This document shows, in pieces, positions 15,957 through 24,055 of a DNA stretch of 37,658 nt. Position numbers and translations under genes: made by a program. Every line of letters begins with the position of its first letter. Position 1 is the stretch's first letter. The notes under the pieces were generated by a model. It ran no database searches and was not told the DNA's origin. It was given only the letters and a program-made list of their open reading frames with translations. The DNA comes from an uncultured bacterium (lineage in GTDB: Bacteria; Dictyoglomota; Dictyoglomia; Dictyoglomales; Dictyoglomaceae), in contig CALHLF010000010.1 in the NCBI GenBank assembly GCA_938034905.1, positions 70,108 to 107,765 of the forward strand, given 5' to 3'.

Positions 15957-17137
15957 GGCTCAAACCTTACCTTATGGGGTTCTCCTCCTTTTATTATTTT
16001 TAGATTTTCAGGTAAAGATTCTAAATTTCTTAATACCCTTTCTCTAACTTTATCCACATCTTCAAATTCTCTTACAATTTTACCCTTCTCTATTAGGGGT
16101 TTTAATAAGGGTCTATATCCTGAGAAAATTTCAGATTTAAAAAGACGAATTACATCATTATAATCTTTGTCTCTTTGAACCTGTTTTCTTCCTGGCATAT
16201 TTCCTGATTTTGCCCTTGGTTCTCCATCAACTTCAACAATTTTTAATGCAAAATCAATAACTGGAGCATTAGCAACCCTTGTTCCTACTCCAAAGGCATC
16301 TACTAAATCCCTATATTTTTCTACTTCATATTCATCTAATCCACCACTAAGAAAAATCATAATATTTTCATATCCTCTTCTCTTAAATTCCCATCTTATC
16401 TCTTTAACAAGATAAGCATAGTCTTTACTATCTAATCTTATTCCCTGAAGTTTTGAACCCAAGGCTTCTAAAGCGGAAAGGGCCTCAACTATTGGAGATC
16501 CAAAGGTATCTACTAAGGCAATTCTTGGGATTTTTTCATCTACGTATTTATCAAAAGCTATAAAGGAGCTCTTTTCATCTCCAATAACAAGAATTAATGC
16601 ATGGGGCATAGTCCCCACAGGGATTTTCCCTAAATATTTTGCTCCAAGGACGTTAGAAACTCCATCAAACCCACACGCATAGGTAGCATATTCCACTGCA
16701 GGTGCTAAAAATGGATATTGACGTCTTGTCCCAAAACTGTAAATTTTCTTATTTCCTGCAGAAATCCTTACCCTTGCCGATTTTGTTGCTATTCCCGATA
16801 AGAAAGATACAAATCCTAAAATTGAAGTTTCGTATCTTGCAAAATCTTTATATCTACCTATTACTTGAATAACAGGTTCATAAGGGAAAAATATTTCTCC
16901 TTCCTCCATAGCATAGACATCTACTGGTAAGCCCTCAAGAAGCTTTGCAACCTCATAAACACCTAATAGGACTCCAAAAAGATAATTTTTATCAGGAAAA
17001 GATTTTGTAAAAAGCTCCATCACCACATAAGGATTCTTACCCAGACCTTCTAAAACTTCCTCGGTTCTTAAAAAATAAGCATCGGTAACTAATCCATTTT
17101 TAACTTCTTCGGGTTTTGCAATCAAGAAATTATACAC
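15953..17137 (-). CDS. pncB: Nicotinate phosphoribosyltransferase
   Basis: This enzyme makes nicotinate mononucleotide from nicotinate and PRPP in NAD salvage. The 394-residue protein shows family features: early VTDAYFLRT, a SFGTRRQYP segment, GTMPHALI, an IRLDSKDY stretch of the barrel, FLSGGLDEYEV and FGVGTRVANAP. It starts with GTG at 17137, 8 nt inside the end of the nicotinamidase gene, after an AGGTGG site. The two genes encode consecutive steps, which supports nicotinate over other substrates. Its 3' end contains the -35 of the rpmH promoter. Confidence 0.92.
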   Translation of the reverse strand: MYNFLIAKPEEVKNGLVTDAYFLRTEEVLEGLGKNPYVVMELFTKSFPDKNYLFGVLLGVYEVAKLLEGLPVDVYAMEEGEIFFPYEPVIQVIGRYKDFARYETSILGFVSFLSGIATKSARVRISAGNKKIYSFGTRRQYPFLAPAVEYATYACGFDGVSNVLGAKYLGKIPVGTMPHALILVIGDEKSSFIAFDKYVDEKIPRIALVDTFGSPIVEALSALEALGSKLQGIRLDSKDYAYLVKEIRWEFKRRGYENIMIFLSGGLDEYEVEKYRDLVDAFGVGTRVANAPVIDFALKIVEVDGEPRAKSGNMPGRKQVQRDKDYNDVIRLFKSEIFSGYRPLLKPLIEKGKIVREFEDVDKVRERVLRNLESLPENLKIIKGGEPHKVRFEP

Positions 17138-17678
17138 TTTTTTTCCACCTCTCCTTTACCATATCACAATTTACAATCTCTGCTCCATGAATTTCTTTCA
17201 TATATTTCAATGCTCTCTCATGCTCTTCAGGAACAAAGGATGCAACTGCATCAGAGACAACTACAATCTTAAACCCCCTATAAAAACCATCGGCAGAATT
17301 ATGAAGAACACAAATATGGGTGCTTGTTCCTGTTAAATATAAAGTATCAATGTTTAATTCTCTTAATTTCTCCTCAAGATCCGTTTCAAAAAATCCACTA
17401 TAAACCTTCTTTTTTATTATGTAATCCCCTTCCTTAGGAGCAAGCTCAGAGATTATACGAGAGCCTTCATCTCCCTCCATAGCATGTTCTCCCCAAAGGG
17501 AAATTTCAGGATCTTCCTTAGAATGGGTATCTACAAGATAGAAAATTGGAATATTATTTTCCCTTGCAGAATCTAAAAGTTCCCTTATTTTAGGAATTAT
17601 TTCTTGAGCATAGGGATTTCCAAATTTACCATATACAAAATCTACTATCATATCTATTATTAAAAGAGCAGATTTCAT
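17130..17678 (-). CDS. pncA: Nicotinamidase (isochorismatase family)
   Basis: A 182-residue cysteine hydrolase that deamidates nicotinamide to nicotinate. The catalytic triad can be read as Asp9 (LIIDM), a Lys in the IIKKKVYSGF segment (about 89-91) and Cys123 (THICVLHN). Metal ligands of true nicotinamidases, Asp50 and His52 (VDTH) and His65 (WGEH), are present, and a nicotinate phosphoribosyltransferase gene overlaps it, so nicotinamidase is more likely than isochorismatase. A GGAGGTGAG site precedes the ATG. A strong hairpin ends 16 nt upstream of the start. Confidence 0.9.
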   Translation of the reverse strand: MKSALLIIDMIVDFVYGKFGNPYAQEIIPKIRELLDSARENNIPIFYLVDTHSKEDPEISLWGEHAMEGDEGSRIISELAPKEGDYIIKKKVYSGFFETDLEEKLRELNIDTLYLTGTSTHICVLHNSADGFYRGFKIVVVSDAVASFVPEEHERALKYMKEIHGAEIVNCDMVKERWKKSV

Positions 17679-17694
17679 TCTCTCACCTCCATAT

Positions 17695-17726
17695 AAAAAG
17701 GGATGGACTTTACTCCATCCCTTTTT
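17695..17726 (-). terminator. Strong hairpin between the small membrane gene and pncA
   Basis: A perfect 13-bp stem (17695-17707 with 17714-17726) with a 6-nt loop, ending in five T residues on either strand. It has the form of an intrinsic terminator for the yjbQ/small-protein transcript, but it also lies immediately before the ribosome binding site of pncA. No promoter is apparent between it and pncA, so it may act as an attenuator or partial terminator for the NAD-salvage genes. Confidence 0.8.
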
Positions 17727-17750
17727 CCCATAAAAGAGCCCAAATTACTC

Positions 17751-17828
17751 CTATTTTTTCCCTTTTGTGAAATACCAAATTAATAGTATTATTACCACGA
17801 TTATTATTACCCACCAATACCATGCCAT
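17751..17828 (-). CDS. 25-residue single-span membrane protein
   Basis: A small open frame reading MAWYWWVIIIVVIILLIWYF followed by TKGKK and a TAG stop. It is one hydrophobic helix flanked by aromatic residues at the start and a short basic tail, so an N-out/C-in membrane peptide is likely. Its ATG has a near-perfect AAAGGAGGG site 6-7 nt upstream, much better than chance, and it is followed by a strong terminator. It lies 56 bp after yjbQ, behind a weak hairpin with a T-rich tail. I do not recognise a family; a small regulatory or accessory membrane protein is possible. Confidence 0.65.
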   Translation of the reverse strand: MAWYWWVIIIVVIILLIWYFTKGKK

Positions 17829-17853
17829 ATTAATCCCTCCTTTACAAAAAAAT

Positions 17854-17868
17854 AAGAGAAAATCTCCT
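17854..17868 (-). terminator. Weak terminator after yjbQ
   Basis: On the minus strand a 6-bp stem (one G-T pair) with a 3-nt loop is followed by ATTTTTTT. It is placed between yjbQ and the 25-residue membrane gene and could reduce, rather than stop, transcription into it. Confidence 0.45.
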
Positions 17869-17884
17869 TTTTAAAAGTTTAAAC

Positions 17885-18283
17885 CTAATTCCCTATTATG
17901 TCAACCCAAACCTTTCTTACCCTTGGTCCATCGAATTCTGCAAGAAATATTCCTTGCCATGTTCCCAATTTTAATCTTCCATTTTGAATAAAAGCTACCA
18001 CCTGATTTCCAAGAATTGTACTTTTAATATGAGCAGGAGCATTTCCCTCTGTATGGGAATAGCTCGCACTCCAAGGAATTAATTTTTCTAAGGTATTTAT
18101 AATATCCTTTACTACACTGGGATCATAATTTTCATTTATAATAATTCCTGCAGTGGTATGGGGAATAAAAATAAAACATCTTCCTTCTTTTATATTACTT
18201 TTTTTAATACACTCCTCAATTTTCTCAGTGATATCTACTAAAGCAGTCTTTGAAGGGGTAGAAACTGTAAATTCAAAGAACAA
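17885..18283 (-). CDS. yjbQ: YjbQ family protein (UPF0047)
   Basis: A 132-residue protein of the YjbQ/UPF0047 family, for which weak thiamine-phosphate synthase activity has been described in relatives; the main role is uncertain. The signatures are complete: HTTAGIIINENYDP, HTEGNAPAHIKS and GTWQGIFLAEFDGPR, which carry the conserved His and Glu residues of the metal site. It starts with TTG at 18283 after a GGAAGGAGG site. It is divergent from rtcB, separated by 121 bp of AT-rich DNA with promoter-like elements for both directions. Confidence 0.93.
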   Translation of the reverse strand: MFFEFTVSTPSKTALVDITEKIEECIKKSNIKEGRCFIFIPHTTAGIIINENYDPSVVKDIINTLEKLIPWSASYSHTEGNAPAHIKSTILGNQVVAFIQNGRLKLGTWQGIFLAEFDGPRVRKVWVDIIGN

Positions 18284-18304
18284 AACTAAAACCTCCTTCC
18301 CAAT

Positions 18305-18332
18305 TTGTAAATTTATATTTTAAAGGTATAAT
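18305..18332 (+). promoter_or_regulatory. Possible rtcB promoter
   Basis: TTGTAA (18305-18310) and a consensus TATAAT (18327-18332) are 16 bp apart, about 72 bp upstream of the rtcB ATG. The AT-rich context makes the -10 less specific. Confidence 0.45.
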
Positions 18333-18345
18333 TATTATATAGAAA

Positions 18346-18374
18346 ATTATATAGAAAAAACTAAAGGAAAACAA
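18346..18374 (-). promoter_or_regulatory. Possible yjbQ promoter
   Basis: On the minus strand TTGTTT (18374-18369) and TATAAT (18351-18346) are 17 bp apart. A second TATAAT at 18339-18334 has no good -35. The leader would be about 55-60 nt. Confidence 0.35.
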
Positions 18375-18404
18375 AATCAATAGTAACTCCTGGAGGTGAA
18401 AATA

Positions 18405-19865
18405 ATGGGAGATCAATGGAAGGGTCCTTTAGAGAAAATAGATGATTACAGGTATAGGATACCTGAAAATTATAAACCTTTTATGAAGGTTCCGGGAATT
18501 ATCTTTGCCGATGAGAAACTTATTCAAGATATTGTTCAGGATCAATCTCCTGAACAAGTTGCAAATGTGGCGAGCTTACCTGGAGTTATTTCTGCTTCCT
18601 TAGCAATGCCTGATATCCATTGGGGATATGGCTTCCCCATTGGTGGGGTTGCTGCTATGAGGAAAAGAGGAGGAGTTATCTCGCCTGGTGGAGTAGGATA
18701 TGATATCAATTGTGGAGTAAGATTAATTAGAACTAATCTATCTAAAGAAGAAGTAGAACCTAAGATAAAAGAGTTAGTTGATGCACTTTTCTCTGCAATT
18801 CCTGCAGGAGTGGGATCAGAGGGGGAATTGAGGGTAAAGGGTAAAGAATTAGATGAGGTTTTAACATATGGTGCAAGTTGGGCAGTAAAGCAAGGATATG
18901 GTTGGAAGGAGGATCTAAATAGAATAGAAGAGGAAGGATATCTAAAATTTGCAAATCCTGATAAAGTATCAAAGAAGGCAAAGGAAAGAGGAGAGTTTCA
19001 ATTAGGAACCTTAGGTTCTGGAAATCATTTCTTAGAAGTTCAGGTGGTAAGTAAAGTTTTTGAGCCAGAAATTGCAGATAAATTAGGTTTATTCCCTAAC
19101 CAAATTGTGATAATGATTCACACAGGATCTCGAGGTTTAGGACATCAGGTAGCAGAGGATTATATTAGAATAATGACTCAAGCTATGAATAAATATGGAA
19201 TAAATGTTCCCGATAGACAGCTGGCGTGTGCACCCTTTGATTCTCCCGAAGGACAGGATTATTTTCAGGCTATGTGTTCTGCTGCAAATTTTGCTTGGGC
19301 AAATAGACAAATGATCACCCACTGGGTAAGGGAAACCATGGAAAAGGTGTTTAAAATGGGAGCAGATAAATTAGGACTAAAACTAATATATGATGTAGCC
19401 CATAATATTGCAAAATTAGAAGAACATATAGTAGAAGGGAAAAGGGAAGAAGTTATCGTTCATAGAAAAGGAGCAACTAGAGCTTTTCCTAAAGGGCATC
19501 CTGAAATTCCTGAAGAATATAGAGATATTGGACAACCTGTTATAATCCCAGGAGATATGGGAAGATCTTCCTTTTTACTTATCGGACTTCCAAAGGCAAT
19601 GGAAATTGCCTTTGGTTCCACATGTCATGGAGCTGGAAGAACCCAAAGCAGAAGACAATTATTAAGGAGTGGAAAAAGGGCTTCAGATATTGAGAGGGAA
19701 CTTTTAGAAAAGGGAATTATTGTAAGAGCTGCATCTAAGGCATCCATTGTAGAAGAGGCATCAGAAGCATACAAAAATGTGGTAGATGTAGTAAATGTGG
19801 TCCATAACGCAGGATTATCTTTAAAAGTAGCTCAAATGAAGCCAATTGCTGTAATAAAAGGGTGA
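18405..19865 (+). CDS. rtcB: RNA-splicing ligase RtcB
   Basis: RtcB joins RNA ends bearing 2',3'-cyclic phosphate or 3'-phosphate to 5'-OH using GTP and Mn2+. The 486-residue protein has the DINCGVR motif with metal ligands Asp100 and Cys103, HTGSRGLGHQ, and the CHGAGRTQSR stretch with the guanylylated His. Length is typical and no intein is present. An in-frame GTG at 18396 would add three residues but overlaps the GGAGGT site (18392-18397); the ATG at 18405 is 7 nt from that site and is preferred. No archease or RNA-repair partner lies next to it. Its stop codon lies within the following terminator stem. Confidence 0.97.
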   Translation: MGDQWKGPLEKIDDYRYRIPENYKPFMKVPGIIFADEKLIQDIVQDQSPEQVANVASLPGVISASLAMPDIHWGYGFPIGGVAAMRKRGGVISPGGVGYDINCGVRLIRTNLSKEEVEPKIKELVDALFSAIPAGVGSEGELRVKGKELDEVLTYGASWAVKQGYGWKEDLNRIEEEGYLKFANPDKVSKKAKERGEFQLGTLGSGNHFLEVQVVSKVFEPEIADKLGLFPNQIVIMIHTGSRGLGHQVAEDYIRIMTQAMNKYGINVPDRQLACAPFDSPEGQDYFQAMCSAANFAWANRQMITHWVRETMEKVFKMGADKLGLKLIYDVAHNIAKLEEHIVEGKREEVIVHRKGATRAFPKGHPEIPEEYRDIGQPVIIPGDMGRSSFLLIGLPKAMEIAFGSTCHGAGRTQSRRQLLRSGKRASDIERELLEKGIIVRAASKASIVEEASEAYKNVVDVVNVVHNAGLSLKVAQMKPIAVIKG

Positions 19866-19883
19866 GAAAAATCTCACCCTTTT
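19856..19883. terminator. Bidirectional terminator between rtcB and the PorV-like gene
   Basis: A perfect 12-bp stem (19856-19867 with 19872-19883) with an AAAA loop and A/T runs on both sides. It lies between convergent genes and includes the last codons and stop of rtcB, so it can end transcription in both directions. Confidence 0.9.
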
Positions 19884-19884
19884 A

Positions 19885-20781
19885 TTAAAATATTAATGAA
19901 AGTCCTATTCTATGATGTACTCCTCCTATTCCAAGGGAATAAAGAAGAGCATAATCAATTCTCCATCTTCCATCGGGACTCTTAAAACCTAAACCAAAAG
20001 TAGGAGAATCTATATTCCAACCTAATCTAAAGTAAAGTGGATCAAAGAAGTATTCTCCTCCTATGTGGTAATATAAACTTGGAAAATCCAAATCAAAGGC
20101 AAGGATGAATTTTGGAGATTGATATGAAAATCCTATTTTAAAACAAGTTGTAATATTTTCTTCAGAAGTATCTTCCCCATCATACCAGGTAAGAGAAGAA
20201 AAAAGATTTTGAGCTGAAAATCCCAATTTAAAATTAGAAAATATTCTTAGTATAATCCCTAAATCTATACCCCATCCATCCCCTTTATATGGTGACGGCA
20301 TACTTACCCATAATTTCTTTATATTTAACCCCAAGGCTAAGTTTCTTATCCCAATAAAATCTAAGGATTTTGCCATAGAATATACCAATTGATTTTCTAT
20401 ATAAAGTATTCCTAAATTCTCAGAGGGGGCAAGACGAGTATAAAAAACTCCAGAAGACCAAAGTCCATTATCAGGAATTCCAAAGGCAATATAATTGGAT
20501 GTTATAAACATATCCGTTCCAAACCCAAAACCTTCTAAGGTCAACGGTAAATAGTTATAAGAGACACTAAATTGGGAGTTTAAGAGGCGAGCTATACTTG
20601 AAGGATTAAAAAGGACCCCATCTAAATCTCCTTCAACAGCACAAAAAGCATACCCCATACCTAATGCCCTTGTGCTCCACCCAAGGGTAGTTCCAGAAGA
20701 AACAAAGGCCCCCAAAATCTCCTGGCCAAAAGAAGGTGTTATTAGAAAAAGAATTAAGAATAAAAAAGCCAACCTTCTCAT
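19885..20781 (-). CDS. PorV/UPF0164-like outer membrane beta-barrel
   Basis: A 298-residue exported protein with a clear signal peptide (MRRLAFLFLILFLITPSFGQ). After it comes the segment typical of PorV/PorQ-like proteins, STRALGMGYAFCAVEGDLDG followed by VLFNPSSIA, then alternating hydrophobic/polar strands and a C-terminal Phe (LSLIF) that suits a barrel-assembly signal. It is probably a FadL-type barrel in the outer membrane. It lies 10 nt after the Ig-repeat protein gene, so the two are co-transcribed; in Bacteroidetes PorV works in secretion of surface proteins, but whether that applies here is unknown. Confidence 0.8.
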   Translation of the reverse strand: MRRLAFLFLILFLITPSFGQEILGAFVSSGTTLGWSTRALGMGYAFCAVEGDLDGVLFNPSSIARLLNSQFSVSYNYLPLTLEGFGFGTDMFITSNYIAFGIPDNGLWSSGVFYTRLAPSENLGILYIENQLVYSMAKSLDFIGIRNLALGLNIKKLWVSMPSPYKGDGWGIDLGIILRIFSNFKLGFSAQNLFSSLTWYDGEDTSEENITTCFKIGFSYQSPKFILAFDLDFPSLYYHIGGEYFFDPLYFRLGWNIDSPTFGLGFKSPDGRWRIDYALLYSLGIGGVHHRIGLSLIF

Positions 20782-20791
20782 AGCAAACCTC

Positions 20792-23700
20792 CTACTTTAT
20801 AACAACAAATCCCTTAAATTTCACTCTCTTTGCCCCACTACTTTCAGTAATTATTGCCTTAACTAAATAGTAACCATTGGAAACTAATCTTCCCCTTTCA
20901 TCCTTCCCATCCCAATATACTGTATCTTGAACCTGAGAATCATTATAGTTTTGAGAGCTTATTTTCTTTACTAAGATCCCATTTAAAGAATAAATTTCTA
21001 CTTCTACCCTTTGTATATTTCCAGATACTGCCTGAAATTGGTAATCTATCCTTAGATTTCCTTTATCGGGAGAAAATACCTTTTGAGAAACAACTAAATC
21101 TCCAACTTCTTGAGGAACCTGTTGAAGTTTAAAGGTATATGTATCCTCGGTAATATTCCCTAATTCGTCAGATACCTTTATCCTTACAGTATATATTCCA
21201 TTGGTCCATGTATATCCACTAATTTGTAATGTTAATGTTGCTGTCTTTTCATCGGTTGATTTTTCATAGGTATATGTTCCTGAAACTTCTTGATTGGAAG
21301 GATCATATAACTTTATAAAAGTCTTTGCTAATCCAAAATCTATTCTTAAGGTTTCATCTTCTACCTTTGCCCATATACTTTGAGGTCCTATTACTAAAGT
21401 AGAGTTCTTTGTTGGACTTACTTCCTTTATTTTTGGTCCAGATCTATCTAAGGTAAAGGTTGTTCTAGCTATTTCTGAATTTCCTGCTTGATCATATATT
21501 GTTACATCAACATTATATACACCATCCTTACTAAACACTTCTTCACCAAATCTTGCGATAAGTTCCGTGGCTGTAGATTCTGAGGGAATAAATAAGGTTG
21601 ATGTTGATATCCCTTGGAAAGTAATTGTTGCCCTTGATCTTGTAAAGTCTATCCCACTCCTTAGCTCCGAATATCTTACAACTATCTTTTCTACAGACTT
21701 TACATTACCTTCAGGAGATATACTTAAAACCTTAGGTGATATTAAATCTAAAGTAAATTTTCTTGGAATGTATAAAACATTGTCCAATAAATCTGATGCC
21801 TTTATGGTTAGATAATAATCTTCTTCTATCCATGTGTAAGTAGAGTATATATTTAAAATTAATTCTACAGTCTTTGAATTTACTATATTTAAAGTAAGAG
21901 TTGAAGGCACTGAATTTCCTGAGGAATCCTTTAAGCTTAGGAAGGTTTTTTGGGTATCTGTATGTATTCCCACAGTATCATCCTTTACTATAACTCTTAT
22001 TTGAGAAAGGGTATAGTTCATTAGAGTCTGAGTCAAATTAGTATCTATTATATATGGAGGAGTTCTATCTAATACAAAATACGTATAGGTATTGCTACTA
22101 TTTCCTGCTTTATCTACTAAGTAAATTACTAAATCATATTTACCATCACTAGATAAGATATTTTGAGGAACATTGGTAATAGCATATATATTTGACGAGA
22201 GATTCTTATCAAACAATAATGTTATCTCCTCTAAATTAGGAGTGTAGATTTTTATATGAGACTTTGAAGGAGGAAGAGGATAGTTATCCCAAAAGTCTAA
22301 TCCAGAACCGATATCTTGATATGAAACCCTAATTTGATTTACAAAAACTATATTACCTGTAGGATATACAGAAAAGATTTGAGGGGGAGAATTATCTATT
22401 ATAAAGGAAGATCTTGCAAGGGAGCCAACATTCCCATTTTTATCAATAGGAATAACTTCTATAAAATATTGTCCTGAGGTTAAAGTAGATGTAAAGGTCC
22501 AATATATAGTGTCAACTCCGTTATGGGATTTAATTCCTCCTATCATTCTTCCCAAACTATCTTTTACTTGTATACTTGATGCATCTAAATCGGGTCCCAC
22601 CCCTGGCCCATCATCTAATACTACAGAAACTAAGGAAATTTCAGATACTAAACTTCCATCCTCTGGAGTAAAAGATATAACCCTGGGAGGAGTATTATCA
22701 ACTTGAGGAGGATAGGCTTCTTGAAGTCTTAAAATAGTTGTTATCTCTTTTAATGGAATTTCTAATTCTCTTGTAGGATCTTCTGGATGGGCAATGGCAT
22801 ATGTGGCAGAAAGAACCAATCTATAATCTCCCGCGGGAACCCCCGTAATCATCCACCACCAGGAAGTAATTATATTGGGGTCATCTTTAATTAATTGAGG
22901 ATCCTTTTCTCCATACCAATAGAAATTTCCACTCCCCGAAAGATTAGAGGGAAGTGTAATACCCCTTACCAGTACTCCATTGGAATCATAAATTTTTATT
23001 CGTGAATTTTTAATGGTAGAAATGGATCCCCCTGGCCTTTGAAGAATATCAAATTGAAATGAGGCTCCAACAAGCATAATTGAAGATTGATCCAAATAAA
23101 ACTGGGGTGAAAAATTAAAGACATTTCCACTTTCATCGTGAGGAAATTTATAACCATCCTTTGAATATGAGGCCTTATATATCGTGTCACCTGATAATAC
23201 AGTATTAAAGGGATTTGGCATGCCAAAGAAGTTAGCAAGCTCCATATCAGGAATATCTAAGATAAATCTTCCTGTAGCAGAATTTATATTTCCTGCAAAG
23301 TCTCTTGCAGTTATTGTATATATAATAAATCCCTCAGGAGGAATGGTATAAGTTCCACCAAAATTTCCATAACCATCCCATTCAAAATAATAAGTTTTTG
23401 GAATAGGACATATGGCGTTATTCCATTCTGATGGAGTATAAATATTTCCATCTTTATCTTGTAATGTAATGGTCACAATGGAATATTCACTTAAATCGAA
23501 GGAAATAGTTATTTTATCTCTAAAACCATCACCATCAGGAGAAAAGGGATTGGGAATGGCATTTAAATTATCAATAATTGGTTTTGTCTTATCTGCTTTT
23601 GCAAATCCCACATTAGTAGTTAATGTTTGAGTTCCAGCATATATAGCAATCACATAACTATATAGAACGCCATCTTCTGTATTTGTATCGATATAAGTAG

Positions 23701-23920
23701 TTGATGTGGTTTGAGTATAAAAATAATTAGGGTAAGGATTTCCTTCCCCCTTTACTCTATATATAGAATAAGTTCCTGAGATAGTTGATGTCCAAGAAAG
23801 TTCTATTTTCCCGTCAGGAATCGACTTAGGATAGCCTTCTTTCCATTGGATACTTTGGGCAAAAGAGAGGGAAAGAAGATAAATTAAAATCGTCAAAGAG
23901 AAAATAAAACCTTTCCTCAT
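20792..23920 (-). CDS. Large secreted Ig-repeat protein with FlgD-like C-terminus
   Basis: A 1042-residue exported protein. I place the start at 23920, where the ATG has a GGGAGGAAG site and opens a signal peptide (MRKGFIFSLTILIYLLSLSF); the frame continues 12 codons upstream without such a site. Beta-sandwich repeats of about 100-108 residues are joined by a D-x-(T/S)-(P/G)-P linker, seen near 22690, 22385, 22062, 21739 and 21440, with a related one near 23585. A PNPFSPDGDG segment near the N-terminal side and the last 90 residues (GILVKK...YYLVKAI) are of the FlgD-Ig/CHU type. A cell-surface or sheath role is likely. It is co-transcribed with the PorV-like gene. Confidence 0.8.
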   Translation of the reverse strand: MRKGFIFSLTILIYLLSLSFAQSIQWKEGYPKSIPDGKIELSWTSTISGTYSIYRVKGEGNPYPNYFYTQTTSTTYIDTNTEDGVLYSYVIAIYAGTQTLTTNVGFAKADKTKPIIDNLNAIPNPFSPDGDGFRDKITISFDLSEYSIVTITLQDKDGNIYTPSEWNNAICPIPKTYYFEWDGYGNFGGTYTIPPEGFIIYTITARDFAGNINSATGRFILDIPDMELANFFGMPNPFNTVLSGDTIYKASYSKDGYKFPHDESGNVFNFSPQFYLDQSSIMLVGASFQFDILQRPGGSISTIKNSRIKIYDSNGVLVRGITLPSNLSGSGNFYWYGEKDPQLIKDDPNIITSWWWMITGVPAGDYRLVLSATYAIAHPEDPTRELEIPLKEITTILRLQEAYPPQVDNTPPRVISFTPEDGSLVSEISLVSVVLDDGPGVGPDLDASSIQVKDSLGRMIGGIKSHNGVDTIYWTFTSTLTSGQYFIEVIPIDKNGNVGSLARSSFIIDNSPPQIFSVYPTGNIVFVNQIRVSYQDIGSGLDFWDNYPLPPSKSHIKIYTPNLEEITLLFDKNLSSNIYAITNVPQNILSSDGKYDLVIYLVDKAGNSSNTYTYFVLDRTPPYIIDTNLTQTLMNYTLSQIRVIVKDDTVGIHTDTQKTFLSLKDSSGNSVPSTLTLNIVNSKTVELILNIYSTYTWIEEDYYLTIKASDLLDNVLYIPRKFTLDLISPKVLSISPEGNVKSVEKIVVRYSELRSGIDFTRSRATITFQGISTSTLFIPSESTATELIARFGEEVFSKDGVYNVDVTIYDQAGNSEIARTTFTLDRSGPKIKEVSPTKNSTLVIGPQSIWAKVEDETLRIDFGLAKTFIKLYDPSNQEVSGTYTYEKSTDEKTATLTLQISGYTWTNGIYTVRIKVSDELGNITEDTYTFKLQQVPQEVGDLVVSQKVFSPDKGNLRIDYQFQAVSGNIQRVEVEIYSLNGILVKKISSQNYNDSQVQDTVYWDGKDERGRLVSNGYYLVKAIITESSGAKRVKFKGFVVIK

Positions 23921-23964
23921 AATCTTCCTCCCAGGATGATATTTAAATAAAAACATTTTTGAAT

Positions 23965-23993
23965 ATTATATCACACCTTTGACAAAATAAGAA
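23965..23993 (-). promoter_or_regulatory. Promoter of the Ig-repeat/PorV-like operon
   Basis: On the minus strand an extended -10, TGATATAAT (23973-23965), is preceded 17 bp upstream by a poor -35 (TTCTTA, 23993-23988). It interleaves with the divergent glpP promoter. Confidence 0.55.
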
Positions 23994-24008
23994 ATTTTCT
24001 GATATAAT
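23979..24008 (+). promoter_or_regulatory. Promoter of the GlpP-like gene
   Basis: Perfect consensus hexamers TTGACA (23979-23984) and TATAAT (24003-24008) are 18 bp apart, giving a leader of about 40 nt. This is the best promoter in the window. Its -35 lies between the -10 and -35 of the divergent promoter. Confidence 0.75.
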
Positions 24009-24055
24009 TTTTTCAAAGAAAAATATTTAAAAATCTTTATGTAAAGGGGTTTAAA

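Noticed and set aside
17130-17678. Isochorismatase for siderophore synthesis
   Set aside because: Metal ligands of nicotinamidases are present and the overlapping gene is a nicotinate phosphoribosyltransferase.
18396-18404. GTG start for RtcB
   Set aside because: The GTG is part of the GGAGGTG ribosome binding site; the ATG at 18405 has correct spacing.
20792-23920. Nucleotide-level tandem repeat or CRISPR-like array in the large secreted gene
   Set aside because: The repeats exist only at protein level (Ig-like domains with a D-x-T/S-P-P linker); the DNA is diverged and there are no spacers.
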